A stretch of 64,000 nt of DNA, from the NCBI GenBank assembly GCA_959601045.1, contig CAUGNZ010000008.1, positions 1 through 64,000 on the forward strand. Reading direction: 5' to 3'. Source of the DNA: an uncultured Collinsella sp. Its GTDB lineage: Bacteria > Actinomycetota > Coriobacteriia > Coriobacteriales > Coriobacteriaceae. The notes below the pieces were generated by a model. The model was not told the origin of the DNA. It saw nothing but the letters and a program-made list of their open reading frames with translations, and ran no database searches. The position numbers were made by a program, and so were the translations under genes. This document shows positions 7,407-16,526 of this stretch, one piece after another. Position 1 is the first letter of the stretch; every line of letters begins with the position of its first letter.

Positions 7407-9572
7407 CTATGCGTGGGCGTATTCCGCAACTTGCGAATCGAGCCATTCGATATCCTCGGCAAGATGCGCCACGCCCAGGTGGTGTCCACCCGGGCAGACC
7501 TCGTGCAGAAGGTTTTCGTCCTTGCCCAGCAGCGCGTAGGCGTCGCGAACGATATCGAGCTGCTCGTCTACGTTCGCAAGCCCGCGGGCGCCGTTGAGAT
7601 GGTCTTTCTCGCAGCTCTGAACCAAGAGCGGCCGTGGCGCGACAAGCGATGCAATGTCGCCCATATCGAGCAGACGCCAGAGTCCAGGCGTGTAATTGCA
7701 GCTGCAATTGCCGTTGAGGTGCAGTAGCGAATCATCAACGCCGTACAGATAGCCCGAGACAAACGCCTTGCGCACGCGCGGGTCGAGCGCGGCCAGGTAC
7801 AACGTCATGTAACCGCCGCCCGAAAAACCAAAGCAGCCCAGATCGTCCATGGCAATGTCACCGCGTGTCTCCAAGTAATCAATCAAGCGCATGTTGTCCC
7901 AGGCGTTGAGGCCCGCGACCGTAAGACCCAGCGGCGCGGCCATACGTGCTTGATTCAGACACGTACCGCGCAGGTAGCTGTTCTCGTCGTCGCCCTGACC
8001 CTTCCAGTCACGACGGTATCCCCAACCACGCGCATCGGGGCAGACGGTCACGTAACCCATGCGCGCCAAACGCAGACCGTAGTCGTAATTGAACTTACGC
8101 ACGGCATCGTCGACCGCCGGCACGCCCGCAACGCCGGCTATGCTTGCAGCACCCGCCCCCTGGTGACCATGCGGGCAGATATAGCAGCGCTTGAGTCCCC
8201 GCTCGTCAAGCTTGGGGCGGGACGGCTCCAACAGGTAAAACGGCATCCACACATCGTGCTCAACCTGCAACACCGCATGAGTACGCACGATGCTGCCGGC
8301 AACCCGTACGCGATTGAGCTCACGAATCTCAATCGGGGCGCGGTCCATAAGCGAAAGACCCAAAATATCGTACAGACGAGTCCTGGTCGCAGCCTTCCAT
8401 GCCTCAAAGTCTGTGGGAGTCTTGCCCGTAAATGCGGCCGAGCGCCCCTCGCGCTTCAGTCGGGCGCGCAGCGCAGGTTCGTCCTCGTAGTACGTCTCGA
8501 TGTGCACGGTGCGGCCATTGGCAGATAGCCCGGCCGTCTCTACCGCATCACCGTCGCCGCCCTCGGGATCCCAACCATCCGTGCCGGCAAGCACTCGGTC
8601 ACGCGCATAGCGTTCGGAATCCTGACCGGTCAGGCAATGCGCCCACGGCACCCAAGCGGCAGTATCGCCCGCCGGGCCAAACAGGGCACCGCCGGCATAC
8701 AGGGTGCCGTCATGTGCCGCTGGCTTATTCCAATCCCACCAACCCTCGAGTGAAATATGGGGGCCCAGCCAGCATTCGAGCAAAACGGTCTGGGCCCACT
8801 CGCGCCATGGACGACCCAGATAGACCGATCCGGGGGCAATGCCCTCATCGGCTGTAAACGAACAGCCATGAAACACAAATCCGTACGGCTCGCCCTGAGG
8901 CGTGGAGGCTGCCGTTACATACCCGTTGACATCCATATCGCGGTTGAGCGAGCGAATCTCACACCCCTCAAAGTAGGCACGCGCGCCGCCAAAGATAAAG
9001 TCGACATCGCCCTCGATCCGGCAACGTCGAAAATACTGCCGCCCCACGCGGCGCGGGGCGAACTGCTTGGGGCCTATAAAGCCGCCCGGCTTGGCCTCGC
9101 GCAGCGGCAGCGGCCCCAAAAAGAGCGTGTCCTGGTGTCCCTTAATGCAGCAGGCATCGACAACCAGGCGGTCACCATCGGCATACAGGGCAATCGCCTG
9201 ACCGACCTCGCGCCCATCACCGGCGTTGTTTTCGATTGTTAGACCCGCAAGCGTCACGTCGTCGGCATCGACCAGCACCGTGTACGTACGGAAGGTGCCG
9301 AGTCTTCCATCCTGGCCGCTACCATCTTCCGAAGGCATCTTGGCACCCAGGCCTCCCACGATACGCACGCTGTCGGCCGTCTCGCCCTCGAGCGTCACAT
9401 ACGGACGACGAATTTCGACCTGCTCGCGATACTCGCCCGGCGCCACCAGCACGCGCACCGGCACGGTCACATCGGGCACACACCGCTCCGCCGCCTCGAG
9501 CGCCGCCGAAATGCTGCGATACGCGCCTTCGCGTTCGAGCGATACCTCAAAGAGCTGTTCTTTACCACTCAT
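7407..9572 (-). CDS. CE8 pectin methylesterase fused to an alpha/beta-hydrolase esterase
   Basis: A 721-residue two-domain protein. Residues 1-320 are a right-handed beta-helix pectinesterase: GHQDTLF (145-151), DFIFG (191-195) and YLGRPW (251-256) supply the two catalytic Asps (D148, D191) and the Arg (R254). Residues 355-721 are an acetylesterase/dienelactone-hydrolase-like alpha/beta hydrolase: nucleophile elbow GFSGGG with S584, then an Asp in CEKDH and a His in PGGHHLG. No signal peptide is visible, unlike classical secreted pectinesterases. The fusion could remove methyl and acetyl esters from imported pectin oligomers in one polypeptide (inference). The ribosome-binding site before the ATG is weak. 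Confidence 0.88.
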   Translation of the reverse strand: MSGKEQLFEVSLEREGAYRSISAALEAAERCVPDVTVPVRVLVAPGEYREQVEIRRPYVTLEGETADSVRIVGGLGAKMPSEDGSGQDGRLGTFRTYTVLVDADDVTLAGLTIENNAGDGREVGQAIALYADGDRLVVDACCIKGHQDTLFLGPLPLREAKPGGFIGPKQFAPRRVGRQYFRRCRIEGDVDFIFGGARAYFEGCEIRSLNRDMDVNGYVTAASTPQGEPYGFVFHGCSFTADEGIAPGSVYLGRPWREWAQTVLLECWLGPHISLEGWWDWNKPAAHDGTLYAGGALFGPAGDTAAWVPWAHCLTGQDSERYARDRVLAGTDGWDPEGGDGDAVETAGLSANGRTVHIETYYEDEPALRARLKREGRSAAFTGKTPTDFEAWKAATRTRLYDILGLSLMDRAPIEIRELNRVRVAGSIVRTHAVLQVEHDVWMPFYLLEPSRPKLDERGLKRCYICPHGHQGAGAASIAGVAGVPAVDDAVRKFNYDYGLRLARMGYVTVCPDARGWGYRRDWKGQGDDENSYLRGTCLNQARMAAPLGLTVAGLNAWDNMRLIDYLETRGDIAMDDLGCFGFSGGGYMTLYLAALDPRVRKAFVSGYLYGVDDSLLHLNGNCSCNYTPGLWRLLDMGDIASLVAPRPLLVQSCEKDHLNGARGLANVDEQLDIVRDAYALLGKDENLLHEVCPGGHHLGVAHLAEDIEWLDSQVAEYAHA

Positions 9573-9630
9573 CTGTCATTACGCTTTCTGTCACAGAACA
9601 CCCACCATGCAATGCCGGCACCTATAGATT

Positions 9631-9666
9631 GCGTGCGACAGCCGGGCAGACCCGACCGTCGCACGC
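9631..9666 (-). terminator. Hairpin between the GH28 and CE8 genes
   Basis: Perfect 9-bp arms (GCGTGCGAC / GTCGCACGC) around an 18-nt loop, without a clear T-run. It lies 3' of the GH28 gene and may stabilise or partly terminate its transcript. Confidence 0.4.
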
Positions 9667-9703
9667 CTCAACATGCCGTATTCACTTGTGCAGGAGCACT
9701 ACC

Positions 9704-11299
9704 CTACGCGCGGATAACCTTGTCGACGTTTTGCAGCTGCAGCTCGTCGCCATCCTGACCCTCGATGCGCACGTTCTGCAGGTCGAGGACTTTCACGTTC
9801 TGCGCGATGATGCCCTGGCGCACCATGGGCTCCACGCCGCAGGCCATGGCCGGCACAAAGGGCTCGGCATCGGCGGCAAAGGTCACATGGACATCCTGGA
9901 ACGTCAGGCGCGTCACCTTGCTCTCGGGAAGGCCCGTGATATAGGCCGCGGCCGCATGGCAGTTGGTGGCCTCGATATCGCAAAACGTCGTGGCGCCAAA
10001 GCCGGGCGTACGGTCGTCGACGGGCAGCGCCTCGCGAGACTGCACGTAGTCGGTCTTGCCGTCCTTGTCGCAGAAGTAGAACGAGTTGACCACGAAGGGC
10101 GTGAGCACCTTATCCATGCGAATGTGCTCGAAGGTGATGCCCTCGTTGACGGCGTCCTTGCCGCGTCCGCGGCGTGTCTTGACGCGCAGGCCGCGGTCGG
10201 TGCGCTCAAAGAGGCACTTGCTCACGGTGAGGTCCTTGATGCCGCCGGCGGCCTCGGATCCCAGCACCACGGCACCGTGGCCGTCGTGCATGTAGCAGTG
10301 CGAGATCAGCACGTCGTGCGTGGCGGGACGGAGCTCGGGTTCAATGCCCAGTTTGCCGCTCTTGATGGCGATGCAGTCGTCCCCCACCGAGAACTGACAG
10401 CCAAGGATGCGGACAAAACCGCAGCTCTCGGGATCGAAACCGTCGGTGTTGTGGGAGTTCTTGGGACCCTCGATGGACAGGCACAGGGCATCGACGTGCT
10501 CGCACAGAATGGGATGGATATTCCACGCCGGGCTGTTGCGCACGGTAAAGCCGGCAAGACTCACGTTTTCGCACTCGGACAGGAAGATCATGCGCGGGCG
10601 GGCGATCTCGCGGCCCTCCTCGGGACGGAAGATGTTCTTAAAGTCCTTATTCCACCAGTTGTCCTCGGCAAAATCGGTCTGGCCGTCGATGGTGCCGCGG
10701 CCATAGATGCACACGTCGTGCACGCTCAGGCCCGTAAAGGTCGAACAGTAGGTCGAGAAGCTCTCGCCCTCCCAGCGGCCCAGGGGCAGCATGTCGGTGC
10801 CGGCATACCCGGCGCCCTCGTCGCCCGCGACCGTACCCGGAATGTAGGCAAGCGCGGCGCGGTCGTGGCGGGCCAGCAGCACCGCGCCCTCGGCAAGCTC
10901 GATGTTGATATTGCTCTTAAGGAAGAGGGACTTGATGCGGTAGTTGCCGGCGGGGATCAGCACGCGCCCGCCCTTGGGGCAGGCCATGATGGCAGCCTGA
11001 ACGTTGGTGGTGTCATCGTGCTCGGCATCGCCCTTGGCTCCGCAGTCGCGAACGTTGATGGTAAAGGGCTCCGCCGGCGTGGTGACGCCTACGCTCAACT
11101 CGCGCTCGCCGCAGACAAAGCGGATCAGGTTGCGCTTGCCGGGGGTCAGGCCATCGACATAGGTCTCGACCGTATTCGTGGTACCGGCGGGCTCATCGTT
11201 GACAAAGATCTCCCACGTATCGCCACAGGTAAAGTAGCCGCCATCGTCGAGCTCGATAACGGCCGCGCGGGCATTGCGCCAGATAACGTTCGTCTCCAT
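9704..11299 (-). CDS. GH28 polygalacturonase / exo-polygalacturonosidase
   Basis: A 531-residue protein. Residues 1-78 form a small beta domain, and the rest is a GH28 right-handed beta-helix. All four family signatures are present: NTDGFD (284-289), DD (307-308), GHG (340-342) and RVK (372-374), which hold the three catalytic Asps, the His and the substrate-binding Arg/Lys. It should cleave alpha-1,4-galacturonan; an exo mode on short oligomers is likely because no signal peptide is present (inference). The ATG at 11299 follows GAGGGAGAG; an upstream in-frame TTG at 11314 would start before that site. A terminator separates it from the transporter gene upstream. Confidence 0.9.
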   Translation of the reverse strand: METNVIWRNARAAVIELDDGGYFTCGDTWEIFVNDEPAGTTNTVETYVDGLTPGKRNLIRFVCGERELSVGVTTPAEPFTINVRDCGAKGDAEHDDTTNVQAAIMACPKGGRVLIPAGNYRIKSLFLKSNINIELAEGAVLLARHDRAALAYIPGTVAGDEGAGYAGTDMLPLGRWEGESFSTYCSTFTGLSVHDVCIYGRGTIDGQTDFAEDNWWNKDFKNIFRPEEGREIARPRMIFLSECENVSLAGFTVRNSPAWNIHPILCEHVDALCLSIEGPKNSHNTDGFDPESCGFVRILGCQFSVGDDCIAIKSGKLGIEPELRPATHDVLISHCYMHDGHGAVVLGSEAAGGIKDLTVSKCLFERTDRGLRVKTRRGRGKDAVNEGITFEHIRMDKVLTPFVVNSFYFCDKDGKTDYVQSREALPVDDRTPGFGATTFCDIEATNCHAAAAYITGLPESKVTRLTFQDVHVTFAADAEPFVPAMACGVEPMVRQGIIAQNVKVLDLQNVRIEGQDGDELQLQNVDKVIRA

Positions 11300-11344
11300 G
11301 GGTCTCTCCCTCAAATGTAATCAGAAGTTCATACTACTCGTTTT

Positions 11345-11390
11345 TAAAAAAGGGCCGTACCCGCCGGTTGATCTCCGGTGGCACGGCCCT
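11345..11390 (-). terminator. Intrinsic terminator after the GPH transporter gene
   Basis: A GC-rich stem (AGGGCCGT / ACGGCCCT with an inner CCGCCGG/CCGG stem), read on the minus strand, is followed by six Ts. It lies 24 nt after the transporter stop and would separate it from the GH28 gene. Confidence 0.85.
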
Positions 11391-11413
11391 GTGGTTTGGA
11401 CGATGCGCCTGCC

Positions 11414-12973
11414 CTACTCGGCGGGAATTACGCTGCCGTCCTGGAAGCCAACATTGTTGTGGGCGAAGCAGTCCTCGTACTTAAAGCCGGAGAGCTCCTC
11501 GCAAAGCGCCTTGACCTCGGGCTTGACGTCGGCCATCTTGCCACCCTCCTTGACACGGTGGATCTCGTCGCAAAGGATGTCGCATTGCTCCTTGTCAATC
11601 TTGATGCCGCGGGCAAGGACGGCCGCGAGCAGGAAGAAGCCGGCGCAGCCGATGAGCATGTAGCCGCAGATGTACAGAGGCACGGTGGCGGGCTGGGTCA
11701 CGGCGTCGCTGTTGCCGGCGGTCTGAATGAAGCCGGAGGCAGCAAGGACGATAGCCCATACGTTGACGGCAACAGCCTGGGCGATCTGCTGGCAGAGCTG
11801 CTGTGCGGAGCTGTAGATGCCCTCGCGACGACGCAGGGTGATGAGCTCATCGACATCGGGGATGTAGTTGAGCAGGACATCGGGCAGGTACTGGAAGCCA
11901 ACGTAGAAGAACTTCCAGATGGCGAAGATGATGGGGTAGGCGATCATGGCGATGGCGACCGTGGAGGTGCCGTTGATCTGACCAAAGGCGAAGTAGTTAT
12001 AGGCGACGATGCACGCAGCACAGCCGACGTTGGCCAGGTACCAAGACTTGTGGAAGCCCTTCTTGGCCATGAGGGCGACCCAGATGGCGGTGCAGACGAT
12101 AGCGACGACCTTGCCGGGCATCTCCATCACGGACTCGTAGGACTTAGGAATCTGCAGGCAGTAGACGATGAAGAAGGACAGGCAGGCAGACCAGCAGGCA
12201 GCAGCGAGCTTCGTGGAGACCTGTGCATACAGGACCTTGCGGAAGGACTTGTTGCGGAAGGTGGAGACAACGTCGATGAAGAACTTCTTGATACCCTCGC
12301 CGACGCTCTCGATCTTCTCCTGAGCGACCTCCTCGGGGGTGTGCTCCCACGTAGACAGGTACACGCACAGCAGCGAGATTGCCATGACCGAAGCGTTGAT
12401 CGTAGCGATGATGAAGTAGCTGAACGGGTTGGTCTCGCCGAAGGTGCCAAAGCCAAAGCCGACGAGTGCTGCCATCAGGAAGCCGGCGGCGTTACCAAAG
12501 AGGTGCTTGTAGCCGGTGAGGTACGTACGCTCCTTGAAGTCATCGGTCATCTCGATGGTAAGCGGCGACAGGTTGGCGGTGCAGAACGTGTACGCGACGT
12601 TGTAGATCAGGTACAACACAAAGTAGTACGGGAAACCAAACGGCGTAGCCACAAAGATGAGCGGCTCGGCGACCATCATCGGGATAGCCAGCAAAATCCA
12701 GAAACGGCGACGACCAAAGATGCGGCCAATCTTGGTGGCATAGAAGTTATCGGCCACAAAACCCATCAGCGGGCAAAGAATGGCGTTGAGATAGATGGCG
12801 AACGAGCTGATGAGCGCGGCCTCGCCTGCGGACAGGCCGCACTCCGTTGACAGGAACAGCACCATATAGCTGTGCGTAAAGCTCAGGGCGCCGGAGTTGA
12901 GCATACCGCCCATGCCAAAGCCCAAGCGCGTCCAGAATGTGATCTTGCGCTTTTTACCGATCTTGTTAGTCAT
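11414..12973 (-). CDS. GPH/MFS-type sugar:cation symporter, probable oligogalacturonide transporter
   Basis: A 519-residue membrane protein with about 12 hydrophobic segments, in the style of the glycoside-pentoside-hexuronide:cation symporter family: GFGMGGMLNSGALSF in helix 1 and PLMGFVADN at the first cytoplasmic loop. The start at 12973 follows GAGGGAG. It sits between galacturonate catabolic genes and pectin-cleaving enzymes and is preceded by three copies of the locus operator. Import of galacturonate oligomers is inferred from this setting and from the cytoplasmic enzymes, not from the sequence alone. Confidence 0.82.
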   Translation of the reverse strand: MTNKIGKKRKITFWTRLGFGMGGMLNSGALSFTHSYMVLFLSTECGLSAGEAALISSFAIYLNAILCPLMGFVADNFYATKIGRIFGRRRFWILLAIPMMVAEPLIFVATPFGFPYYFVLYLIYNVAYTFCTANLSPLTIEMTDDFKERTYLTGYKHLFGNAAGFLMAALVGFGFGTFGETNPFSYFIIATINASVMAISLLCVYLSTWEHTPEEVAQEKIESVGEGIKKFFIDVVSTFRNKSFRKVLYAQVSTKLAAACWSACLSFFIVYCLQIPKSYESVMEMPGKVVAIVCTAIWVALMAKKGFHKSWYLANVGCAACIVAYNYFAFGQINGTSTVAIAMIAYPIIFAIWKFFYVGFQYLPDVLLNYIPDVDELITLRRREGIYSSAQQLCQQIAQAVAVNVWAIVLAASGFIQTAGNSDAVTQPATVPLYICGYMLIGCAGFFLLAAVLARGIKIDKEQCDILCDEIHRVKEGGKMADVKPEVKALCEELSGFKYEDCFAHNNVGFQDGSVIPAE

Positions 12974-13055
12974 CGAGCTCCCTCTCTTTTCTCGATTGTC
13001 TTGTAACAAGACATTGGAGTCCATACCGATGTCTGTCTGCATGTCGTCCGCTCGT

Positions 13056-13232
13056 AGGGTGAACGTTTAGCTAGATTATGCGCGATTGCTTATGATAGGT
13101 GAACGTTCACTTGTATATTATCCTTGAACGGTCGTTTTTTGCCGTTAAACGGACATCTGACTTGAAAAAAATCACGATTACATGGGTATTGAGTGGGTTT
13201 AAATTTGAGGTCGATTAGGTGAACGTTTATTG
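13056..13232 (-). promoter_or_regulatory. Transporter promoter with three LacI-family operators
   Basis: Operators lie at 13056-13072, 13097-13112 (GGTGAACGTTCAC, near-perfect palindrome) and 13217-13232. On the minus strand TTCACC, within the middle operator, is spaced exactly 17 nt from CATAAT, giving a plausible -35/-10 pair with the third operator directly downstream of the -10 (centres 40 bp apart). The distant copy, about 120 bp upstream, could support looping. The gap 12974-13352 holds nothing else apart from the uxaA terminator. Confidence 0.78.
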
Positions 13233-13284
13233 TTTTGCGGCTTCCGTGCCCCCCAGGAAGACACGCTTGAACAGACGAAACAAA

Positions 13285-13320
13285 CATGGCCCCGCCGGGA
13301 ACACTCCCGACGGGGCCATG
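13285..13320 (-). terminator. Hairpin ending the uxaCBA transcript
   Basis: Stem CATGGCCCCGcCGGG / CCCGaCGGGGCCATG around a short loop, 33 nt after the uxaA stop. It lacks a strong T-run on the minus strand but is very stable. Confidence 0.6.
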
Positions 13321-13352
13321 GTCAACAGTGGCCTATGCGAATCCATTTGCCG

Positions 13353-14837
13353 CTACAGGCAGACGCCGTCCTTCCAAATGCTGATCTCGTGGCAGCCGCG
13401 ACGCTCGGCACTCGTAAGCTTGCCGCTCGCCGTCTCTAGCACCAGCTGGTACAGGTCGTGGGCAGCCTCGTCGAGCGTACGCTCGCCCATGGCGACCACG
13501 CCGGCGTTAAAGTCCATCCAGTTGGCCTTGTGGTCGCACAGACGCTGGTTGGTGAACACCTTGAGCGTGGGCGCCGGCGCGCCAAACGGCGTGCCGCGGC
13601 CGGTCGAGAACAGGATCACGTGGCAGCCGGCAGCCGTCAGGGCCGTGGTGGATACCATGTCGTTACCCGGGCCACACAGCATGTTCAGGCCATGCTTGGT
13701 AGCCTGGCCGGCATACGGCAGCACGTCGACGATGGGGGCAGATCCGCCCTTTTGCACGCAGCCGCAGCTCTTGTCCTCGAGCGTGGTAATACCGCCGTCC
13801 TTGTTGCCGGGACTCGGGTTCTCGTAGACCACCTCACCATGGCTGATAAAGTAGTCCTTAAAGCCGTTGAGCATGTCAGAGGCAGCGTTGAAGACCCGCT
13901 CGTCCTCGCAGCGATCGAGCAGAATGCTCTCCGCGCCAAACATCTCGGGAACTTCGGTAAGCACCGACGTGCCGCCGCGGGCGACGACCATATCGCTCAC
14001 GCGACCGATCGTGGGGTTGGCGGTAATGCCCGAAAGACCGTCAGAGCCGCCGCACTTAAGGCCAATGACCAGCTCGGAGGCAGGAATGGGCTCACGCTTG
14101 GCCTGCTTGGCCATGTCGGCAAGCTCGGACAGGATCTTGTGACCCTCGACCTGCTCGTCGGCTACATCCTGGCAGGCGAGGAATCGAACGCGCTCGCGAT
14201 CGAAGTCACCGAGCTCGTCGAGTACCTGCTGGTGCGTGCAGTTCTCGCAACCGAGGGACAGGAACAGCACGCCCGCAGCGTTTGCGTGACGCGAGAGCGC
14301 CACCAGCAGACGGCGCGTCTGGGCATGGTCGGCACCGGTCTGCGAGCAGCCAAAGGGATGCGGGAAGTAGTAAACGCCCTCCAGCGAGCCCTCGACCAGA
14401 TCCTGAGCCTGCTCGCACATGGCACGTGCGACCTCGTTGACGCAGCCGACCGTGGGGATGATCCACAGCTCGTTGCGCGTGGCGGCGCGACCGTCAGCGC
14501 GGCGGAAGCCCATAAAGGTCTCGGGCTCAACCGGCTCAACGACCGGATGCGTCGGGTTGTAAGCGTACTCGACCTCGCCCGAAAGGTTGGTCTTGACGTT
14601 ATGCGTATGAAGCCACTGACCGGGCTGGATGTCGCCCGTCACGTGACCGATAGGAAGACCGTACTTGACGACGTCCTCCCCCGCCGCAATGGCACGCACG
14701 GCCATCTTGTGGCCCTGCGGAATATCCTCCGCGGCAACGACCTCGCCCACCCCGGGAACCGCGACGGCGGTGCCCTTGGCAAGCGGCGACAGCGCGACGA
14801 TCACGTTGTCGGCCGGATTGATCTGGATAGTGTTCAT
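13353..14837 (-). CDS. uxaA: Altronate dehydratase
   Basis: A full-length 494-residue UxaA-type protein. The N-terminal SAF-like domain (about residues 1-90) is followed by the large dehydratase domain, with conserved Cys/His-rich patches such as HPFGCSQTGAD, LGCENCTHQQ and LKCGGSDGLSGITANP. It converts D-altronate to 2-keto-3-deoxy-D-gluconate plus water, the last galacturonate-specific step (established knowledge). AGGA precedes the ATG. It follows uxaB after 78 nt in the order uxaC-uxaB-uxaA and should be co-transcribed from the operator-controlled uxaC promoter. Confidence 0.93.
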   Translation of the reverse strand: MNTIQINPADNVIVALSPLAKGTAVAVPGVGEVVAAEDIPQGHKMAVRAIAAGEDVVKYGLPIGHVTGDIQPGQWLHTHNVKTNLSGEVEYAYNPTHPVVEPVEPETFMGFRRADGRAATRNELWIIPTVGCVNEVARAMCEQAQDLVEGSLEGVYYFPHPFGCSQTGADHAQTRRLLVALSRHANAAGVLFLSLGCENCTHQQVLDELGDFDRERVRFLACQDVADEQVEGHKILSELADMAKQAKREPIPASELVIGLKCGGSDGLSGITANPTIGRVSDMVVARGGTSVLTEVPEMFGAESILLDRCEDERVFNAASDMLNGFKDYFISHGEVVYENPSPGNKDGGITTLEDKSCGCVQKGGSAPIVDVLPYAGQATKHGLNMLCGPGNDMVSTTALTAAGCHVILFSTGRGTPFGAPAPTLKVFTNQRLCDHKANWMDFNAGVVAMGERTLDEAAHDLYQLVLETASGKLTSAERRGCHEISIWKDGVCL

Positions 14838-14857
14838 TACAAATGGTCCTAACCCTA

Positions 14858-14903
14858 CAGGTTGAGCAGAAGTCAGCGGGCGCCCGCCAGTTGCCCGGCG
14901 GAC
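14858..14903. repeat. Partial copy of a 21-nt intergenic box followed by a stem
   Basis: Positions 14858-14878 match 45218-45238 at 20 of 21 bases. Here the box is followed by a hairpin (GCGcCCGCC / GGCGGaCGC). It lies in the uxaB-uxaA gap. Its function is unknown. Confidence 0.5.
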
Positions 14904-14915
14904 GCACAGAAGGAT

Positions 14916-16430
14916 TTAGGCCTGGGCGTTGGCAAATGCCTGCTTGGCGCCCTCGGCGCGCACAACGGCAAGCGCGTTGACGACAAACTCCTCAAGGCCG
15001 GCGATCTGCGTAAGGTCCTCGCCCCACATCTGCTCGTTGCTGAGCACGTCGTGCACCAGCTCGGCATCGTCTGCACCGGCGTGGGCGGCGTAGAAGTCGA
15101 GCACGAAGGCATCGTCCTGAGCGGTGTACTCGGTGCCGTCGGCGCGGCGCAGGTGCAGGCCATCGCCCTCGCGAGCAACGAGCTCCTGCGTATAGAAGGC
15201 AATGAGCGTAGCGAGGCTCGTCGCCAGGCACTTGGGCAGGCTGCCGGTCTCGGCAACATAGTCCTTGAGCGTGGGCAGGTCGCGAGCGCGCCATTTGGCG
15301 GTTGAGTTGAGGCAAATGGAGAGCAGCGCGTGGTCGATAAACGGGTTGTCGAAGCGGTTCTCGACGGCAGCGGCGAAGGCCTTGCAGTCCTCGACATCAA
15401 GATCGGCGGCAAGCGTCGGGATGACCTCGTCGTAGAGCATGGTGTTCATGAAGCCACGAACGGTCTCGTCGTGCATGCAATCGCGCACGATGTCAAAGCC
15501 GGCAACCCAGGAGCCCGGAACAAAGGCAGTGTGGGCGCCGTTGAGGATGCGGACCTTGCGCTTCTTGTACGGGGTGACATCGGGGGTCACAAAGACACCC
15601 GGCAGGCCGGCCTTCACGAAGGGCAGACGCTCCTTGAGCGACTCATCGCCCTGGATACCCCACATCTGGAAGGGCTCGCGCACGGCCAGGAAGGGATCCT
15701 CGTAGCCCAGGCGCTCGGCCACGGCAGCGGCCTCCTTGGGGTCGCGGATACGGCCGGGGACGATAGTGTCGACGAGCGTGGTGCAGACGGTGCAGTCGTT
15801 GGCCATCCACTGCGCAAACTCGTCCTCCCAGCCCCAGTCGCTCACGTACTGGTTCATGATGCGCAGCAGCTCCTCGCCGTTGTGATCGATGAGCTCACAG
15901 GCGAGCACGATGACGCCCGGCTTGCCGGCGGCCCAGCGGGTGTGGAGCACCTGGGCAAGCTTAGCGGGGAAGCTCGCGGGCGGCATGTCGTCGGCCTTGC
16001 AGGACGGATCGTAGGCAATGCCAGCCTCGGTGGTGTTGGAGACGATAATCTCCAAATCGTCGGAGACGGCGACCTCCATCATGGCGCGGTAGTCGTCCTC
16101 ACGATACGGATTGAGGCAGCGGCTGCAGGCGCTGATCACACGGGACTCGTCGACCGTGTTGCCGCTCTCCTTGCCGCGCACCAGCACGGTGTACAGGTCG
16201 TCCTGGGCATTGATGCCGTCGGCAAAGCCAAAGGCGCCGCTGATGGGCTGCACCATGACAACCTTGCCGTTCCAGCCGGTTGCCTCGTTGCCCATGTCAA
16301 AGAAGCGGTCGACAAAGGCGCGCAGGAAATTGCCCTCGCCAAACTGCAGAACCTTCTCGGGCGCGTCCTTGGGCAGCAGGTAGCCCTTGTAGCCGATCTT
16401 CTCGAGCGTCTCGTAGCTGATGTTCTCCAT
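14916..16430 (-). CDS. uxaB: Tagaturonate reductase (altronate oxidoreductase)
   Basis: A 504-residue member of the mannitol dehydrogenase family. The N-terminal QFGEGNFLRAF motif is the NAD-binding start typical of UxaB/UxuB, and the central VTPDVTPYKKRKVRILNGAH region carries the catalytic Lys and the conserved N-x-x-H. It reduces D-tagaturonate to D-altronate with NADH (family knowledge). UxuB (fructuronate) is the alternative, but the adjacent UxaA and the pectin setting favour UxaB. AAGGAG lies 8 nt before the ATG. Confidence 0.9.
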   Translation of the reverse strand: MENISYETLEKIGYKGYLLPKDAPEKVLQFGEGNFLRAFVDRFFDMGNEATGWNGKVVMVQPISGAFGFADGINAQDDLYTVLVRGKESGNTVDESRVISACSRCLNPYREDDYRAMMEVAVSDDLEIIVSNTTEAGIAYDPSCKADDMPPASFPAKLAQVLHTRWAAGKPGVIVLACELIDHNGEELLRIMNQYVSDWGWEDEFAQWMANDCTVCTTLVDTIVPGRIRDPKEAAAVAERLGYEDPFLAVREPFQMWGIQGDESLKERLPFVKAGLPGVFVTPDVTPYKKRKVRILNGAHTAFVPGSWVAGFDIVRDCMHDETVRGFMNTMLYDEVIPTLAADLDVEDCKAFAAAVENRFDNPFIDHALLSICLNSTAKWRARDLPTLKDYVAETGSLPKCLATSLATLIAFYTQELVAREGDGLHLRRADGTEYTAQDDAFVLDFYAAHAGADDAELVHDVLSNEQMWGEDLTQIAGLEEFVVNALAVVRAEGAKQAFANAQA

Positions 16431-16526
16431 CGATGTCTCTCCTTAGATTGCTGTTAGCGTGCAGGCAAAACGGGGGCGCCGCGTGTGGCAACGGCGCTCC
16501 CGAGTTCGGTGTGATTCGATGCGGGT

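Noticed and set aside
9236..11320. 694-residue plus-strand frame
   Set aside because: Lies over the GH28 gene and the CE8 N-terminus, both of which have full catalytic motifs; the sequence is compositionally biased and without a family match.
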